64,000 nucleotides of DNA from positions 1 through 64,000 of the forward strand of contig NZ_PNXY01000022.1 of assembly GCF_002879865.1 (NCBI RefSeq). The letters are read 5' to 3'. Below are positions 25,898-35,646 of the stretch, piece after piece (within the stretch, counting starts at the first letter, position 1; every line of letters starts with the position of its first letter). Source of the stretch: Paraburkholderia rhynchosiae (lineage in GTDB: Bacteria; Pseudomonadota; Gammaproteobacteria; Burkholderiales; Burkholderiaceae). Position numbers and translations under genes: made by a program. The notes below the pieces were generated by a model. The model did no database searches. It saw nothing but the letters and a program-made list of their open reading frames with translations, and was not told the DNA's origin.

Positions 25898-28800
25898 ATG
25901 ACCACAGCCAAACCGGACCTGCTTTCACTCGCGTCGCGCTTCGCGCTGTTGCCCGACGCGCAACGCAAGGCCTTTCTGACGAAGCTCGACGCGGCCGGCA
26001 TCGACTTTCGCGTGCTGCCCATTGCGCCGCGTACCGACCGCACCGCCAGCGTGCCCGCTTCGTTCGCGCAAACGCGTCTCTGGTTGCATGCGCGCATGAT
26101 CGACGAACCCGCGGCGTATCACATCACCGAGCGTCTGCGGCTCGAGGGCGCGTTGGACGAAAACGCACTGCGTCTTTCGTGCGATGCACTGATCGCGCGG
26201 CACGAAGCATTGCGCACGACCTTCACCGAAAGCGCGGACGGCGTGTTGCAGACCGTGCATGCGCCGTCGCGTTGCCCATGGCATGCGAGCGACGTAAGCA
26301 CGTTGCCTGCGGCTGAGCGACAAACTCGCGCGGCGGCGATCGCGCAAGCGGACGAAGCGCAGGCGTTCGATCTATCGCTTGGACCGTTGATGCGCGCGCA
26401 TCTGATCCGTGTCGACGGGACCACACATTGGCTCGCGTTGACGACGCATCACATCGTGTCGGATGGCTGGTCGGGGGACGTGGTGCTGGGCGAGCTTGCA
26501 TCGTTCTATCGCGCGTATGCGAAAAGCGAAGCTGTGTCGCTCGCGCCGCTGCCGATCCAGTACGCCGATTTTGCGCTGTGGCAGCGGCGCTGGCTCGATG
26601 CCGGTGAGCGCGAGCATCAGCTCGAATTCTGGCGAACGCGACTCGACGCGAATCGCGACGTGCTGATGCTGCCAGGTGCGGCGCCGCGTCCGGCGCAGCG
26701 CAGTGCACGCGGCGCGCGGCATCGCTTTGTTATCGATGCAACGCTCGCGCTGCAGGTCAAGTCGCTCGCGAATGCGCAGCGCGCGACGCCGTTCGCGGTG
26801 CTGATCGCAGCGCTCAATGCGTTGCTCGCGCGTGCGTCGGGCGAAACGCAGATACGGATCGGCGTGCCCGCTGCGAATCGCGAGCGAGGCGAGGTGGCCG
26901 GTCTCGTCGGCTTCTTCGTGAACACGCTGACACTTGCCACGCCTGTTCCCGCGACGCAACCGTTCGCCGCGCTTGTCGGCGCGACACAGCGAACGCTCGT
27001 CGATGCGCAATCGCATCAGGACGTGCCTTTCGAACAAGTGGTCGAAGCGCTCGGCGTGGTGCGCAGCGCGAGCCATCATCCATTGTTTCAGGTGATGGCC
27101 GCCTATGGCGCGCGTCGCCGTTTGCCCTCGCTGGCGGGGGTGCGTGTAACCGAACTGCCTTCGGGGGCGCCGTTCGCGAAGTTCGACCTGACGCTGACTT
27201 TCGAGGAGCGCGACGACGGCTCTATCGACGCCTTTCTGATCTATGCGCTCGATCTGTTCGACGCCGATGCAGTCGAGCGTCTTGCCGCGCGATACATCGA
27301 GTTGCTGACTCATGCGACGCAAGCGCCCGCGACCGAAGTCGGCGATCTGCGATGGCTGCCGCATGCCGAGCGCGCGCAACTGGATGCCTGGAACAACACG
27401 GCGCGCGAGGACGAAGCGCAATTCAGGCCGGTTCATCAGCGCGTGGCCGATCATGCGAAGGCCCGGCCGGACGCGCGTGGCGTTGCGGATTTGAATCGCT
27501 CGCTGACGCGCGGTGAAGTGGACGCACTCGCCGCGCGCCTGGCGCGGCGGCTCGTGGCGGCGGGCGTGAACGCAGAGATGCGAGTCGGCGTTGCGCTGAG
27601 CCGCTCCGTCGATCTGCTTGTTGGGCTGATTGCTGCGCTGAAATCCGGTGGCGCGTTTGTGCCACTGGACCCGAGTCATCCGCGTGAACGTCTCGCGCAG
27701 ATTCTGGACGATGCGCAAATCACGCATGTCATCACCGAACACGCGAACCTGGTGGCGCTGCCCAGGTCGGACCGTTTGCGCCTCTGGCTGATCGACGACG
27801 AAACGCAATTCGACGATACGTCCGCGACTTCCGTCGAATTGCCGGTCGTGTCGCCGCATCAGGCGGCTTATGTGATCTACACGTCAGGGTCCACCGGCAA
27901 GCCGAAAGGCGTCGTGGTGGATCATGGTTCTTTTGCATTGCACTGCGCGGCGATTGCCGAGCGCTACGGCGCGGGCAAGAAGGACGTGTTCCTGCTGTTC
28001 CAGTCGGTCAATTTCGACGGTGCGCACGAGGGCTGGTTTTCGCAGTACATGTCCGGCGCGGCGGTGGCGATCACCGCCGACACGTTGTGGCCGCCCGCGC
28101 AAACCTGCCGGATGATGGAGCGCGAAGGCGTGACGATGACCTACGTGCCGCCCGGTTGCGCGACGCAGCTTGCCGAATGGGCGCTCGCGCATGGTGCGCC
28201 GCCAAGTTTGCGGTCATTGACCGTGGGCGGAGAAGCAACCTCGCGTGAAGCGTTTTCGCTGATGCGCAGGGCGTTTCCGAACGCGCGCATCGTCAACGGT
28301 TATGGGCCGACTGAAACCGTGATTACGCCGATGCTCTGGATGTTCAATCCAACCGACGACCCCGCGAAGTTCGCGGATAGTGCTTATTTGCCGATTGGCA
28401 CGCTGGTCGGCGCGCGCTCTGCGCACGTGCTCGATGCACGCTTGAATCCGTTGCCCGTGGGTGTGATCGGCGAGCTATACCTGGGCGGCGAAGGCGTGGG
28501 TGTCGCACGAGGTTATCTCGACAGGCCGGCGCTTACCGCCGAACGCTTTGTGCCCGATCCGTTCGGACCGCCTGGCGCGCGGCTTTATCGCACTGGCGAT
28601 CTCGTCAAACGACGCGCGGATGGCGTGTTCGATTTTATTGGCCGCGTCGATCACCAGGTGAAGCTGCGTGGCCTGCGTATCGAGTTGGGAGAGATCGAAG
28701 CGCAACTCGCCGCGCATGATGATGTACGCGAAGCAGTCGCGGTGATCAACGGGACTGGCGCACATGCGGCGCTCGTCGCCTATGTCGAATTGAATGCGGA

Positions 28801-30919
28801 GGCGCGCGAGCGCAAGACACGCGCGGACGCCGCCGCACTCGATGCGCATTTGCGTCACACATTGCCTGATTACATGGTGCCGGCGCATATCATCGTGCTC
28901 GATGCATTGCCGCGCAATGCGAACAGCAAGGTGGATCGCGCGGCGTTGCCCGAACCGCAGCGTGTTGCGCGAGTTTACGAGGCGCCGGCGCCCGGGGTCG
29001 AGACGGCGGTCGCGCAAATCTTCTGCGAGGTGTTAGGCGTGGATCGCGTTGGCCGTGGCGATCATTTCTTCGAACTCGGCGGACATTCTCTCGCCGCGGT
29101 TCGTGTGGTGACACGCGTGGCCGAACGGCTCGCGCATGACGTGCCGGTGCGTACGCTGTTCGAAGCGCCGACGCTTGCGCAATACGCGCAGCGCGTGCGG
29201 GCATCGGCGCGTAGCGGTGCCCTAACCGATGGCAACGACACGTCGGATCGTAACTCGGCCAATTGCATGCGACCCGACGCGAATGGCGTGATGCCGCTCT
29301 CCGCCGCGCAGTTGAGCTTGTGGTTCCTGTGGCGCTCGCAACCGGATAGCGCCGCGTACAACATTCCTGTTGCATTGCGTCTGCGTGGGCCGCTCGATGT
29401 CGGTGCGCTGCGCGAAGCATTTGCGCAAGCGGCAGCGCGGCATCCCGCATTACGTACCCGGCTGCTGGAACGCAGTGGTGAACTGCCCGGCCAACGGGTG
29501 ATGGAATCCGTGCCATGCGCGATGCCGCTTATCGATCTGTCCGATGAAGCGGAACTTGCAAGCGCGGAAGCCGCTGCTGTCGCACTGACCGATGAAGACG
29601 CGCTCACGCCGTTCGATCTGCTCGACGACTCACCGTTCTGGCGTGTGCGTCTATTGCGTCTGGACGAGCAAGATCATGTGCTGTCGATCGTCGTGCATCA
29701 CATCGTGTCGGATGGTCAATCGATCGACCTGTGGCTCGACGATGTGCGCACCACCTATGTCGCAATTCAGCGCGGCGCTTCGCCGGCGGCTGTGCGCTTG
29801 CAATTGCCGTTGCATGGCGAACTCGTGTTGCCGGTTGCGGCGCCGCGAACGCGTCTGTCGTTCTGGCGCGATGCACTGGCCGACACGCCCGCGCAAATGC
29901 TGCCCGCGCCGCCTTGCGGACGGTCAGCCGCGCCGAGCTGGAGCGCGGGCCGCGTCGCATTTGAAATCAGTCCCGCGCTCGTGCAGTATGCGCGTTCGAT
30001 GGCGCTAGAGCGTCACGCCACGTTGCCTATGCTGCTGCACGCCGCGCTCAACGTCGCGCTCTATAGAGCGACGGGCGCCGTCGATCAACCTGTCGGTGTG
30101 CTCGCTTCGACGCGCGAGTTGACCGGCGAGGGCGCGCGTCGTGCGCTGGGGCTCTTTATCAATGCGGTGGTCGTGCGTACGCGGCTCACGAAAACGGACA
30201 CGCCCGCTGCATTGCTCGCCCACGTCCGCGATGCCGCGCTCGCCGCTTACGCGCATGCCGACACACCGTTTGCCGACGTGGTAGCGGCGTTGCGCACGCC
30301 GCGCACGGAGGCCGGCAATCCGCTTTTCTCCGTGATGTTCAACTACCTTCGACCTGCGGGAACGGCGCAGCGCGATTGGGCCGGTCTCACACTGGACGAT
30401 TTCAACGACGTGCGGCATCGCGTCGTGTTCGAGCTGGAACTCGATGTGGTCGAACATCACGATGGCCGCGTGACGGCCGCGTTTTCCTACGCGAACGAAC
30501 TGGTCGACGCCGAGTTCGTCGAGACGCTCAGTGTGGATTATCTGCATATCGTGCAGCAGTTCGTCGACATGCCGCATGAGCGATTGGGTGCATCGCCGGC
30601 ACCTTTCGCAGTCGATGCACAGCGTGCAGCCGCCGACGCAAAAACCACTGCCGGATCGAACCACGAAGCCGTGAATAATGCCGGCGCGCTCGAACGCGTG
30701 TGGAGCGGTCTATTCGAAGGCAATACGCCGGCGCAACACGACGATCTCTTCGAAGCGGGCGCGAGTTCGTTCGACGTCGTGCGTTTTGTGGATGCCGCGC
30801 AAGCGGCCGGTTACGCGTTGTCGATTGCGGACGTTTTCGCTGCGCCGACTTTTGCGCAACTGGGGGCACGGATCGCCGCGCGTGAATCGGCGGTTACCGG
30901 GTTGCGCGATGCCGGCTGA
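25898..30919 (+). CDS. orbJ: Terminal siderophore NRPS OrbJ (C-A-T-C-T, no thioesterase)
   Basis: A 1673-residue NRPS following orbI after 32 bp. Order: C domain (HHIVSDGW near residue 184), A domain (YTSGSTG near 657, GYGPTET near 801, NSKVDR near 1008 in place of the usual NGKxDR), carrier GGHS near 1060, a second C domain (HHIVSDG near 1267), and a last carrier-like segment (LFEAGASSFD near 1620) that keeps the phosphopantetheine Ser. The hand-read A code is DGEYTGGIT, sharing the D-x-E and G-G-I pattern with module 1, so an N5-modified ornithine is likely. No thioesterase or reductase is present. By analogy with ornibactin, the last C domain would release the chain onto an amine such as putrescine. 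Confidence 0.92.
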   Translation: MTTAKPDLLSLASRFALLPDAQRKAFLTKLDAAGIDFRVLPIAPRTDRTASVPASFAQTRLWLHARMIDEPAAYHITERLRLEGALDENALRLSCDALIARHEALRTTFTESADGVLQTVHAPSRCPWHASDVSTLPAAERQTRAAAIAQADEAQAFDLSLGPLMRAHLIRVDGTTHWLALTTHHIVSDGWSGDVVLGELASFYRAYAKSEAVSLAPLPIQYADFALWQRRWLDAGEREHQLEFWRTRLDANRDVLMLPGAAPRPAQRSARGARHRFVIDATLALQVKSLANAQRATPFAVLIAALNALLARASGETQIRIGVPAANRERGEVAGLVGFFVNTLTLATPVPATQPFAALVGATQRTLVDAQSHQDVPFEQVVEALGVVRSASHHPLFQVMAAYGARRRLPSLAGVRVTELPSGAPFAKFDLTLTFEERDDGSIDAFLIYALDLFDADAVERLAARYIELLTHATQAPATEVGDLRWLPHAERAQLDAWNNTAREDEAQFRPVHQRVADHAKARPDARGVADLNRSLTRGEVDALAARLARRLVAAGVNAEMRVGVALSRSVDLLVGLIAALKSGGAFVPLDPSHPRERLAQILDDAQITHVITEHANLVALPRSDRLRLWLIDDETQFDDTSATSVELPVVSPHQAAYVIYTSGSTGKPKGVVVDHGSFALHCAAIAERYGAGKKDVFLLFQSVNFDGAHEGWFSQYMSGAAVAITADTLWPPAQTCRMMEREGVTMTYVPPGCATQLAEWALAHGAPPSLRSLTVGGEATSREAFSLMRRAFPNARIVNGYGPTETVITPMLWMFNPTDDPAKFADSAYLPIGTLVGARSAHVLDARLNPLPVGVIGELYLGGEGVGVARGYLDRPALTAERFVPDPFGPPGARLYRTGDLVKRRADGVFDFIGRVDHQVKLRGLRIELGEIEAQLAAHDDVREAVAVINGTGAHAALVAYVELNAEARERKTRADAAALDAHLRHTLPDYMVPAHIIVLDALPRNANSKVDRAALPEPQRVARVYEAPAPGVETAVAQIFCEVLGVDRVGRGDHFFELGGHSLAAVRVVTRVAERLAHDVPVRTLFEAPTLAQYAQRVRASARSGALTDGNDTSDRNSANCMRPDANGVMPLSAAQLSLWFLWRSQPDSAAYNIPVALRLRGPLDVGALREAFAQAAARHPALRTRLLERSGELPGQRVMESVPCAMPLIDLSDEAELASAEAAAVALTDEDALTPFDLLDDSPFWRVRLLRLDEQDHVLSIVVHHIVSDGQSIDLWLDDVRTTYVAIQRGASPAAVRLQLPLHGELVLPVAAPRTRLSFWRDALADTPAQMLPAPPCGRSAAPSWSAGRVAFEISPALVQYARSMALERHATLPMLLHAALNVALYRATGAVDQPVGVLASTRELTGEGARRALGLFINAVVVRTRLTKTDTPAALLAHVRDAALAAYAHADTPFADVVAALRTPRTEAGNPLFSVMFNYLRPAGTAQRDWAGLTLDDFNDVRHRVVFELELDVVEHHDGRVTAAFSYANELVDAEFVETLSVDYLHIVQQFVDMPHERLGASPAPFAVDAQRAAADAKTTAGSNHEAVNNAGALERVWSGLFEGNTPAQHDDLFEAGASSFDVVRFVDAAQAAGYALSIADVFAAPTFAQLGARIAARESAVTGLRDAG

Positions 30920-31063
30920 GAGATGCACGAGCGGTGCAAGTGCAGCGCACCGCAGCGCCATCATGCAAAAAAAGCCCGTTAAAAACTGCTTTAAATCAGC
31001 GAACAACATTTTTTCGCGGCCGCGCGTTGAGTGCGCCGTCTCATACCGATAAGGACCTGCGAT

Positions 31064-32434
31064 ATGCATAGAGACCCCGTATTTGATCTGATCGGCATCG
31101 GCTTCGGACCGTCCAATCTCGCACTTGCCGTGCGCCTCGCTGAAGAAGCCGGAGTGCACAACCTCGCCCATTGCTTCATCGAGCGCCAAGCGGAATTCGG
31201 CTGGCATCGCGGCATGCTGCTCGACGATTGCCGGATGCAGATTTCGTTTCTGAAGGATCTGGTGACACTGCGCGATCCGAAGAGCCGGTTCACCTTCATC
31301 AACTATCTGTTCGAGCGTGGACGTCTGGCGGATTTCGTCAATCTGAAGAGCTTTTACCCGACGCGCGTGGAGTTCCACGACTACCTGAGCTGGGTAGCGT
31401 CCTCTTTCGACGACCGTGTGAACTACGGTCAAACGGTGATCGGCATCGAGGCGGTGAAGGGCGGCGACAACGCGAGCGGCGTTGAAGCGCTGCGCGTATT
31501 TTCGCGCGACGCCGAAGGCCACGAATGGCAGCGTGTGACGCGTGCGCTGTCGGTCGGCGTCGGCGGCGGTGCTCAGATTCCGGAAGCGTTCGCCGCGCTC
31601 GGCTCGCACAATATTGTGCACTCGTCGCAGTACCTCACGTCGATTGATCGTGTGGCCGGGCCGGCGAACGGTCAGCGCAAACGCATTGCGGTGATAGGCG
31701 CGGGACAAAGCGCGGCGGAAGTGTTCGCCGACTTGACGCGCCGCTATCCGCATGTGGATGCAAGCCTCGTGATTCGTTCGAGCGCGCTCAAGCCCGCCGA
31801 CGACAGCCCGTTCGTTAACGAGATTTTCAATCCGGCGTTCACCGACATTGTCTTTGCGCAGCCGCGCGACGGCCGTCGTTCGTTGATCGAACGCTTTCGC
31901 GACACGAACTATGCGGTGGTCGATAGGCCGCTGATCGAGCAGATCTACGAGATGCTTTACCTGCAGAACGTGTCGTCGGAACCGCGGCATCGGCTGCTGG
32001 CGAATACCGCGATTGAAACGGCGGCGCGCACGGCAAGCGGACAGATCGAACTCACGCTGCGCGACCGGCTGAACGGCCGCGCTCGCTCCGAACAATTCGA
32101 TGCGCTCGTGCTGGCCACCGGCTATCGCCGCGATACGCATCTGGACTTGCTGAATGATCTCGCCCCGCATCTCGGCGATGCGCCCGAGCAAGGCAACGTG
32201 GAGCGCGATTACCGTCTCACTACGCCGGAGAACTTTAAACCGCGTATTTATCTGCAAGGCTGCTGTGAGGATAGCCACGGTCTTTCGGACACGCTGCTGT
32301 CGGTTCTCGCACTGCGCTCGGATGAAATCGTCGCTTCGCTTGCGAGTCAATCGTCGCTGGAGCGGTCGGGGAACCGAACAGCAGAGACGCGTGACGATAC
32401 GGCAAAAGCGGGCAGCATGGCTTTCGCTCTTTGA
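31064..32434 (+). CDS. pvdA: L-ornithine N5-monooxygenase (PvdA)
   Basis: A 456-residue flavin monooxygenase that makes N5-hydroxyornithine, the hydroxamate precursor of the siderophore. The FAD motif GIGFGPSNLALAV is at residues 10-22, the NADPH motif IGAGQSAAEVF near 215, and the C-terminal ATGYR motif near 355. The substrate region KDLVTLRDPKS matches the ornithine hydroxylase family. The ATG at 31064 follows AAGGA by 8 bp. A 144-bp gap separates it from orbJ, with no OrbS-type promoter visible, so readthrough or another promoter must serve it. Length is slightly above the usual 440-450. Confidence 0.95.
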   Translation: MHRDPVFDLIGIGFGPSNLALAVRLAEEAGVHNLAHCFIERQAEFGWHRGMLLDDCRMQISFLKDLVTLRDPKSRFTFINYLFERGRLADFVNLKSFYPTRVEFHDYLSWVASSFDDRVNYGQTVIGIEAVKGGDNASGVEALRVFSRDAEGHEWQRVTRALSVGVGGGAQIPEAFAALGSHNIVHSSQYLTSIDRVAGPANGQRKRIAVIGAGQSAAEVFADLTRRYPHVDASLVIRSSALKPADDSPFVNEIFNPAFTDIVFAQPRDGRRSLIERFRDTNYAVVDRPLIEQIYEMLYLQNVSSEPRHRLLANTAIETAARTASGQIELTLRDRLNGRARSEQFDALVLATGYRRDTHLDLLNDLAPHLGDAPEQGNVERDYRLTTPENFKPRIYLQGCCEDSHGLSDTLLSVLALRSDEIVASLASQSSLERSGNRTAETRDDTAKAGSMAFAL

Positions 32435-32477
32435 TGATCCGTCGCAGATGCGACCACACGAACTAGAGGAGGCGAGT

Positions 32478-33320
32478 ATGCCGAAGAAGAAACTCGTTTA
32501 TATCTGGTCGCTGAGAAACGCCGCCGCCGACAAGGCGGGTCAGGACATTGCGTACAAGAGCGGCACGCGTTACATGAAGTCGGTGCTGGAATCGCTTGTC
32601 GAGGCGCTCAATGAAACAAGCCTTGGCGACCAGTATTCGCTCGAAAAAGTGATCTACGACGACGATGCGGGCTCCGCACGGGATTGCGAGAAGCTCGGCG
32701 AATACGGCTTTGCGTATGAGCGGGGCAAGCGCTGGTTCTATCCGCCTGGGTTGCGCGTGCAGGGCAAGCTCGTCAACGATCTACTGCTCGCCATTCCGTC
32801 GACATATCGGCGGGAGCCGTTGGTCGCGCCAGGGCGTGCTGCGGGCAAGAGCGGTTTCGAAAAGCACTTGCTCGATACGCTGATCGAATTGAAAGCCGAC
32901 ATTGTCGTGCTCGACGGTTTGCTGATCATTCTCGATGAACTCGTTCGGCCTGGTGCGCCGTTCTATCGGAAGATCGTGAACATTCATCCGGGCGTGACGC
33001 GAGCCGAATCGCCGTATGAGCGACGCGGCGCGTATGCGACGCTGGATGCGCTTTACGGCGCGCGTGGCAGAAAAGTGCTCAACTGGAAAACCATGGAGAC
33101 CGTGGCTGTCGAGCCGCTGCATCTGACGGGGGCGTCGTTTCATTACGTCGACAACGGCATCGATTCCGGCGAAGTGATTTTCGATGTGCTGAACACGGAA
33201 ATCGACAAGGACGACACGATTCTCGAGTTGCGCTGGAATAATTTCAATCGCAGTCTTTTCCCTGCCTTGCATGAAGGGCTCGCGATCATGGCCGGGCAGA
33301 CAATGCAGATGGAAGTGTAG
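32478..33320 (+). CDS. pvdF: N5-hydroxyornithine formyltransferase (PvdF-like)
   Basis: A 280-residue formyltransferase. The family signature appears as NIHPGVTR near residue 170 (the catalytic Asn and His region) and HYVDNGIDSGEVI near residue 226, as in glycinamide and methionyl-tRNA formyltransferases. In pyoverdine, ornibactin and malleobactin pathways this enzyme uses N10-formyl-tetrahydrofolate to formylate N5-hydroxyornithine. The ATG at 32478 has a strong AGAGGAGG upstream. It follows pvdA by 43 bp. No acyltransferase gene follows, unlike the ornibactin locus. Confidence 0.9.
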   Translation: MPKKKLVYIWSLRNAAADKAGQDIAYKSGTRYMKSVLESLVEALNETSLGDQYSLEKVIYDDDAGSARDCEKLGEYGFAYERGKRWFYPPGLRVQGKLVNDLLLAIPSTYRREPLVAPGRAAGKSGFEKHLLDTLIELKADIVVLDGLLIILDELVRPGAPFYRKIVNIHPGVTRAESPYERRGAYATLDALYGARGRKVLNWKTMETVAVEPLHLTGASFHYVDNGIDSGEVIFDVLNTEIDKDDTILELRWNNFNRSLFPALHEGLAIMAGQTMQMEV

Positions 33321-33427
33321 CGTTTTGTCAGCGGCGCACACGCGATTCAACAGGAATCGCAATGCGCCTCATGCTGCGCTACATGCATTCAATCATTACA
33401 CTCGTTGCGCAAATTCCCGCGATGCTC

Positions 33428-33450
33428 GGAGCGCCTGAGCCAGGCGCTCC
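33428..33450. terminator. Bidirectional terminator between pvdF and orbA
   Basis: GGAGCGCCTG (33428-33437) pairs perfectly with CAGGCGCTCC (33441-33450) across a 3-nt loop, giving a 10-bp GC-rich stem between convergent genes. The following sequence is only weakly T-rich. Confidence 0.7.
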
Positions 33451-33465
33451 TCCTTCGACAAATAC

Positions 33466-35646
33466 CTAGAATTGCAAAGTAGCGCTGGCTACCGCGGTGC
33501 GGGTCGGCGACGGTGCAACGTAATAGCCCCATGCAGTCGTCCAGTAGCGGCGGTTGAAGAGGTTGTTGATGCCCGCGCGGAACGTCACGTCCTTGCCCGC
33601 GATCTTCGTTTCATAACGGCCGCTCAAATCGTAGGTCACATACGCCGGCACGAATTGGGTGTTGGCTGCGTCGACTGCCTGGTTGCTCACATATTTGCCG
33701 CCGAATGCCAGCGTCAACGGACGCAGATAGGACGGGTTGTATTCGACGCGGCCCGTCACCGTGAAGCGCGGTGCGCCATATATGCGCTTGCCTTCGACGG
33801 AGGCATCGTCCACATCGACGGCCTTCGTGTTCAGCCACATCACGCCGCCGAGTACACGCCATTCGCTCGTGAGCGCGAGCCAGCCGCTTGCATCGACGCC
33901 GGTATAACGCTTGGTGCCGTCCTGCACGAAAATGTTCGCGGAGTTCGTGTAGTTGTAGCCCTGATCCACGCGGAACAGCGCGAGGTTGGCGCCCCACTTG
34001 CTATGGTCTGTTTTGAAGCCGATTTCATACTGCTTGCTCTTTAGCGGACCGAACGTTTCCGGGTAATTCAGATTGGTATTCGACGCCGCGCCGCCTTGCT
34101 CCAGCGATTCCACATAACTCGCGTACAGCGTGGAATACGGGTCCGTCTTGAACATCAGCGCGAAAGTCGGCGTGACCGGGTCCGCGCTGTATTGCGACGA
34201 CACCGCGCCCGACGGGTCGTACACGTGCTGGCGATATTGCGTATAGCGCAGGCCGACGAGCGCGGAAAGACGCGACGTAAGCTGTACCGTGTCGCTCGCG
34301 TACACGGCGGCTTGCGTCGTGCGCTGCTGACGGTACAGCTCGGAGCCGATGCTCACTTCATCATTGGTCAGCAAGGTGCTGCTATACAGATTACCGTTGC
34401 CGAGGAAGTAGCCGTTGTTCCAGCCTTCGCTGTTGCTGTATTCGCTGGTCTGCGTGGAGAAGCCGGCGCCGACCACCACGTCGTGCTTGATGCTGCCGGT
34501 GCTGAATTTGCCGTGCACCATTGCGTCGACGTTCTGATAGAAGTAGCGCGTCATGGCCGCGTAGAGCGTGTTGGAGTAGTTGCCCGCGTCGTCGGTGACA
34601 AACAGCATGCTGTCCGAATTCGTGCGGTTTTCTTTCGCGAAACGGTACTTCACACTCGCATGCCAGTTCTCGGAAAGCCGGTAGTCGAGGCCCGTGCCGA
34701 ACGAGGCCATCTCCGTCTGATAGTAGTTTTGTGGCTGGGTCAGCGCATGCGTGACGGTGCTTGCGTCGGGAATGCCGAGTCCCGAGCCGAACATCATGCC
34801 GAAGAGCGTGCCGTTGGTCTTGCGCTTCTGATAGAACGCGTCGACGCTCCACGTGAGGTCCGGTGTGATGCGGAAGTCGAACGCGAGCGACGCGACCTGG
34901 CGGCGCACATGTCCGTTCTGCTCGGCCGTGTTGCCGTCTTCGTTGACGAGATTCAGGCGGTAGCCGAGCCGGTTGTCGTTGCCGAAGCGGCCGCCCAGAT
35001 CCACGGCCTCGCTGAACACGCCGGCCGATTTATAGCCGGCGGTGATGCTGCGATACGGCGTGTCGGTGGGGCGCTTCAAAACATAGTTGACGATGCCGCC
35101 CGGCGCGCCGAAGCCATACATGAAGCCCGACAGGCCCTTAAGCAATTCGACCTGCTCGAACGGCTCGAGCGAGAGGTCGGTGTCCCACGACGGGAAACTC
35201 TGGCCGTCCACCTTGATGCCGTTCAGCGTGTCGATCGGCATGCCGCGCACCGTGAACATCGAGTTTTCGCTGACCGAGTTTTCGCTGATCACGGACACGG
35301 CCGGGTCGTACTTGAACAGATCGTTCGACGTGGTGGCGAACAGATCCTGGCCTTCCTCGCTCGTCACGGTTCGCGTGGAGAACGGCGTGTCCACCTGCTT
35401 GCGCGTGCCGAGTGCGCCCGCGCTGACCGTGTCGGCCTGCGCGACGGGCGCGTCTTTCGACGCGGACACGCTCACGGCCGGCAGGGTGGCCGTGGCGTCG
35501 CTTGCGGCGACCTGCGCCCATCCGGACGACGAAAGCGTCGAAAGCGACAGACCGACGCTAACCAGAAGCCCCGCGCTGAGCAGCGATGGAGTACGGCGGT
35601 GGCCGCGCGCGAACGGCGGGCGGCTGGCGACAAATGATTTCTGCAT
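33466..35646 (-). CDS. orbA: TonB-dependent ferric-siderophore receptor OrbA
   Basis: A 726-residue outer-membrane receptor. After a signal peptide (ending near GWAQ-VAAS) there is a plug domain with VDTPFSTRTVTSEE, FTVRGMPID and the GAPGGIVNYVLKRPT loop typical of siderophore receptors. A beta-barrel ends in TAVASATLQF, with the terminal Phe that directs barrel insertion. The ATG at 35646 gives the usual N-terminus; TTG at 35703 and ATG at 35682 are alternatives. No N-terminal signalling extension (FecA/FpvA-like) is evident, in line with the lack of an anti-sigma factor. It is convergent with pvdF and has its own Fur box upstream. Confidence 0.93.
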   Translation of the reverse strand: MQKSFVASRPPFARGHRRTPSLLSAGLLVSVGLSLSTLSSSGWAQVAASDATATLPAVSVSASKDAPVAQADTVSAGALGTRKQVDTPFSTRTVTSEEGQDLFATTSNDLFKYDPAVSVISENSVSENSMFTVRGMPIDTLNGIKVDGQSFPSWDTDLSLEPFEQVELLKGLSGFMYGFGAPGGIVNYVLKRPTDTPYRSITAGYKSAGVFSEAVDLGGRFGNDNRLGYRLNLVNEDGNTAEQNGHVRRQVASLAFDFRITPDLTWSVDAFYQKRKTNGTLFGMMFGSGLGIPDASTVTHALTQPQNYYQTEMASFGTGLDYRLSENWHASVKYRFAKENRTNSDSMLFVTDDAGNYSNTLYAAMTRYFYQNVDAMVHGKFSTGSIKHDVVVGAGFSTQTSEYSNSEGWNNGYFLGNGNLYSSTLLTNDEVSIGSELYRQQRTTQAAVYASDTVQLTSRLSALVGLRYTQYRQHVYDPSGAVSSQYSADPVTPTFALMFKTDPYSTLYASYVESLEQGGAASNTNLNYPETFGPLKSKQYEIGFKTDHSKWGANLALFRVDQGYNYTNSANIFVQDGTKRYTGVDASGWLALTSEWRVLGGVMWLNTKAVDVDDASVEGKRIYGAPRFTVTGRVEYNPSYLRPLTLAFGGKYVSNQAVDAANTQFVPAYVTYDLSGRYETKIAGKDVTFRAGINNLFNRRYWTTAWGYYVAPSPTRTAVASATLQF

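Noticed and set aside
30980..31020. A possible OrbS promoter before pvdA (TAAAAA and TAAAT are present)
   Set aside because: Neither has CGT at the 21-bp offset, so they do not fit the geometry of the three accepted promoters.
30710..32350. A 546-codon open frame on the minus strand
   Set aside because: It is antisense to the end of orbJ and to pvdA, both of which have unmistakable motifs.
34096..35637. A 513-codon open frame on the plus strand
   Set aside because: It is antisense to the TonB receptor gene, which has clear plug and barrel motifs; the frame has the Arg/His-rich composition of a shadow.
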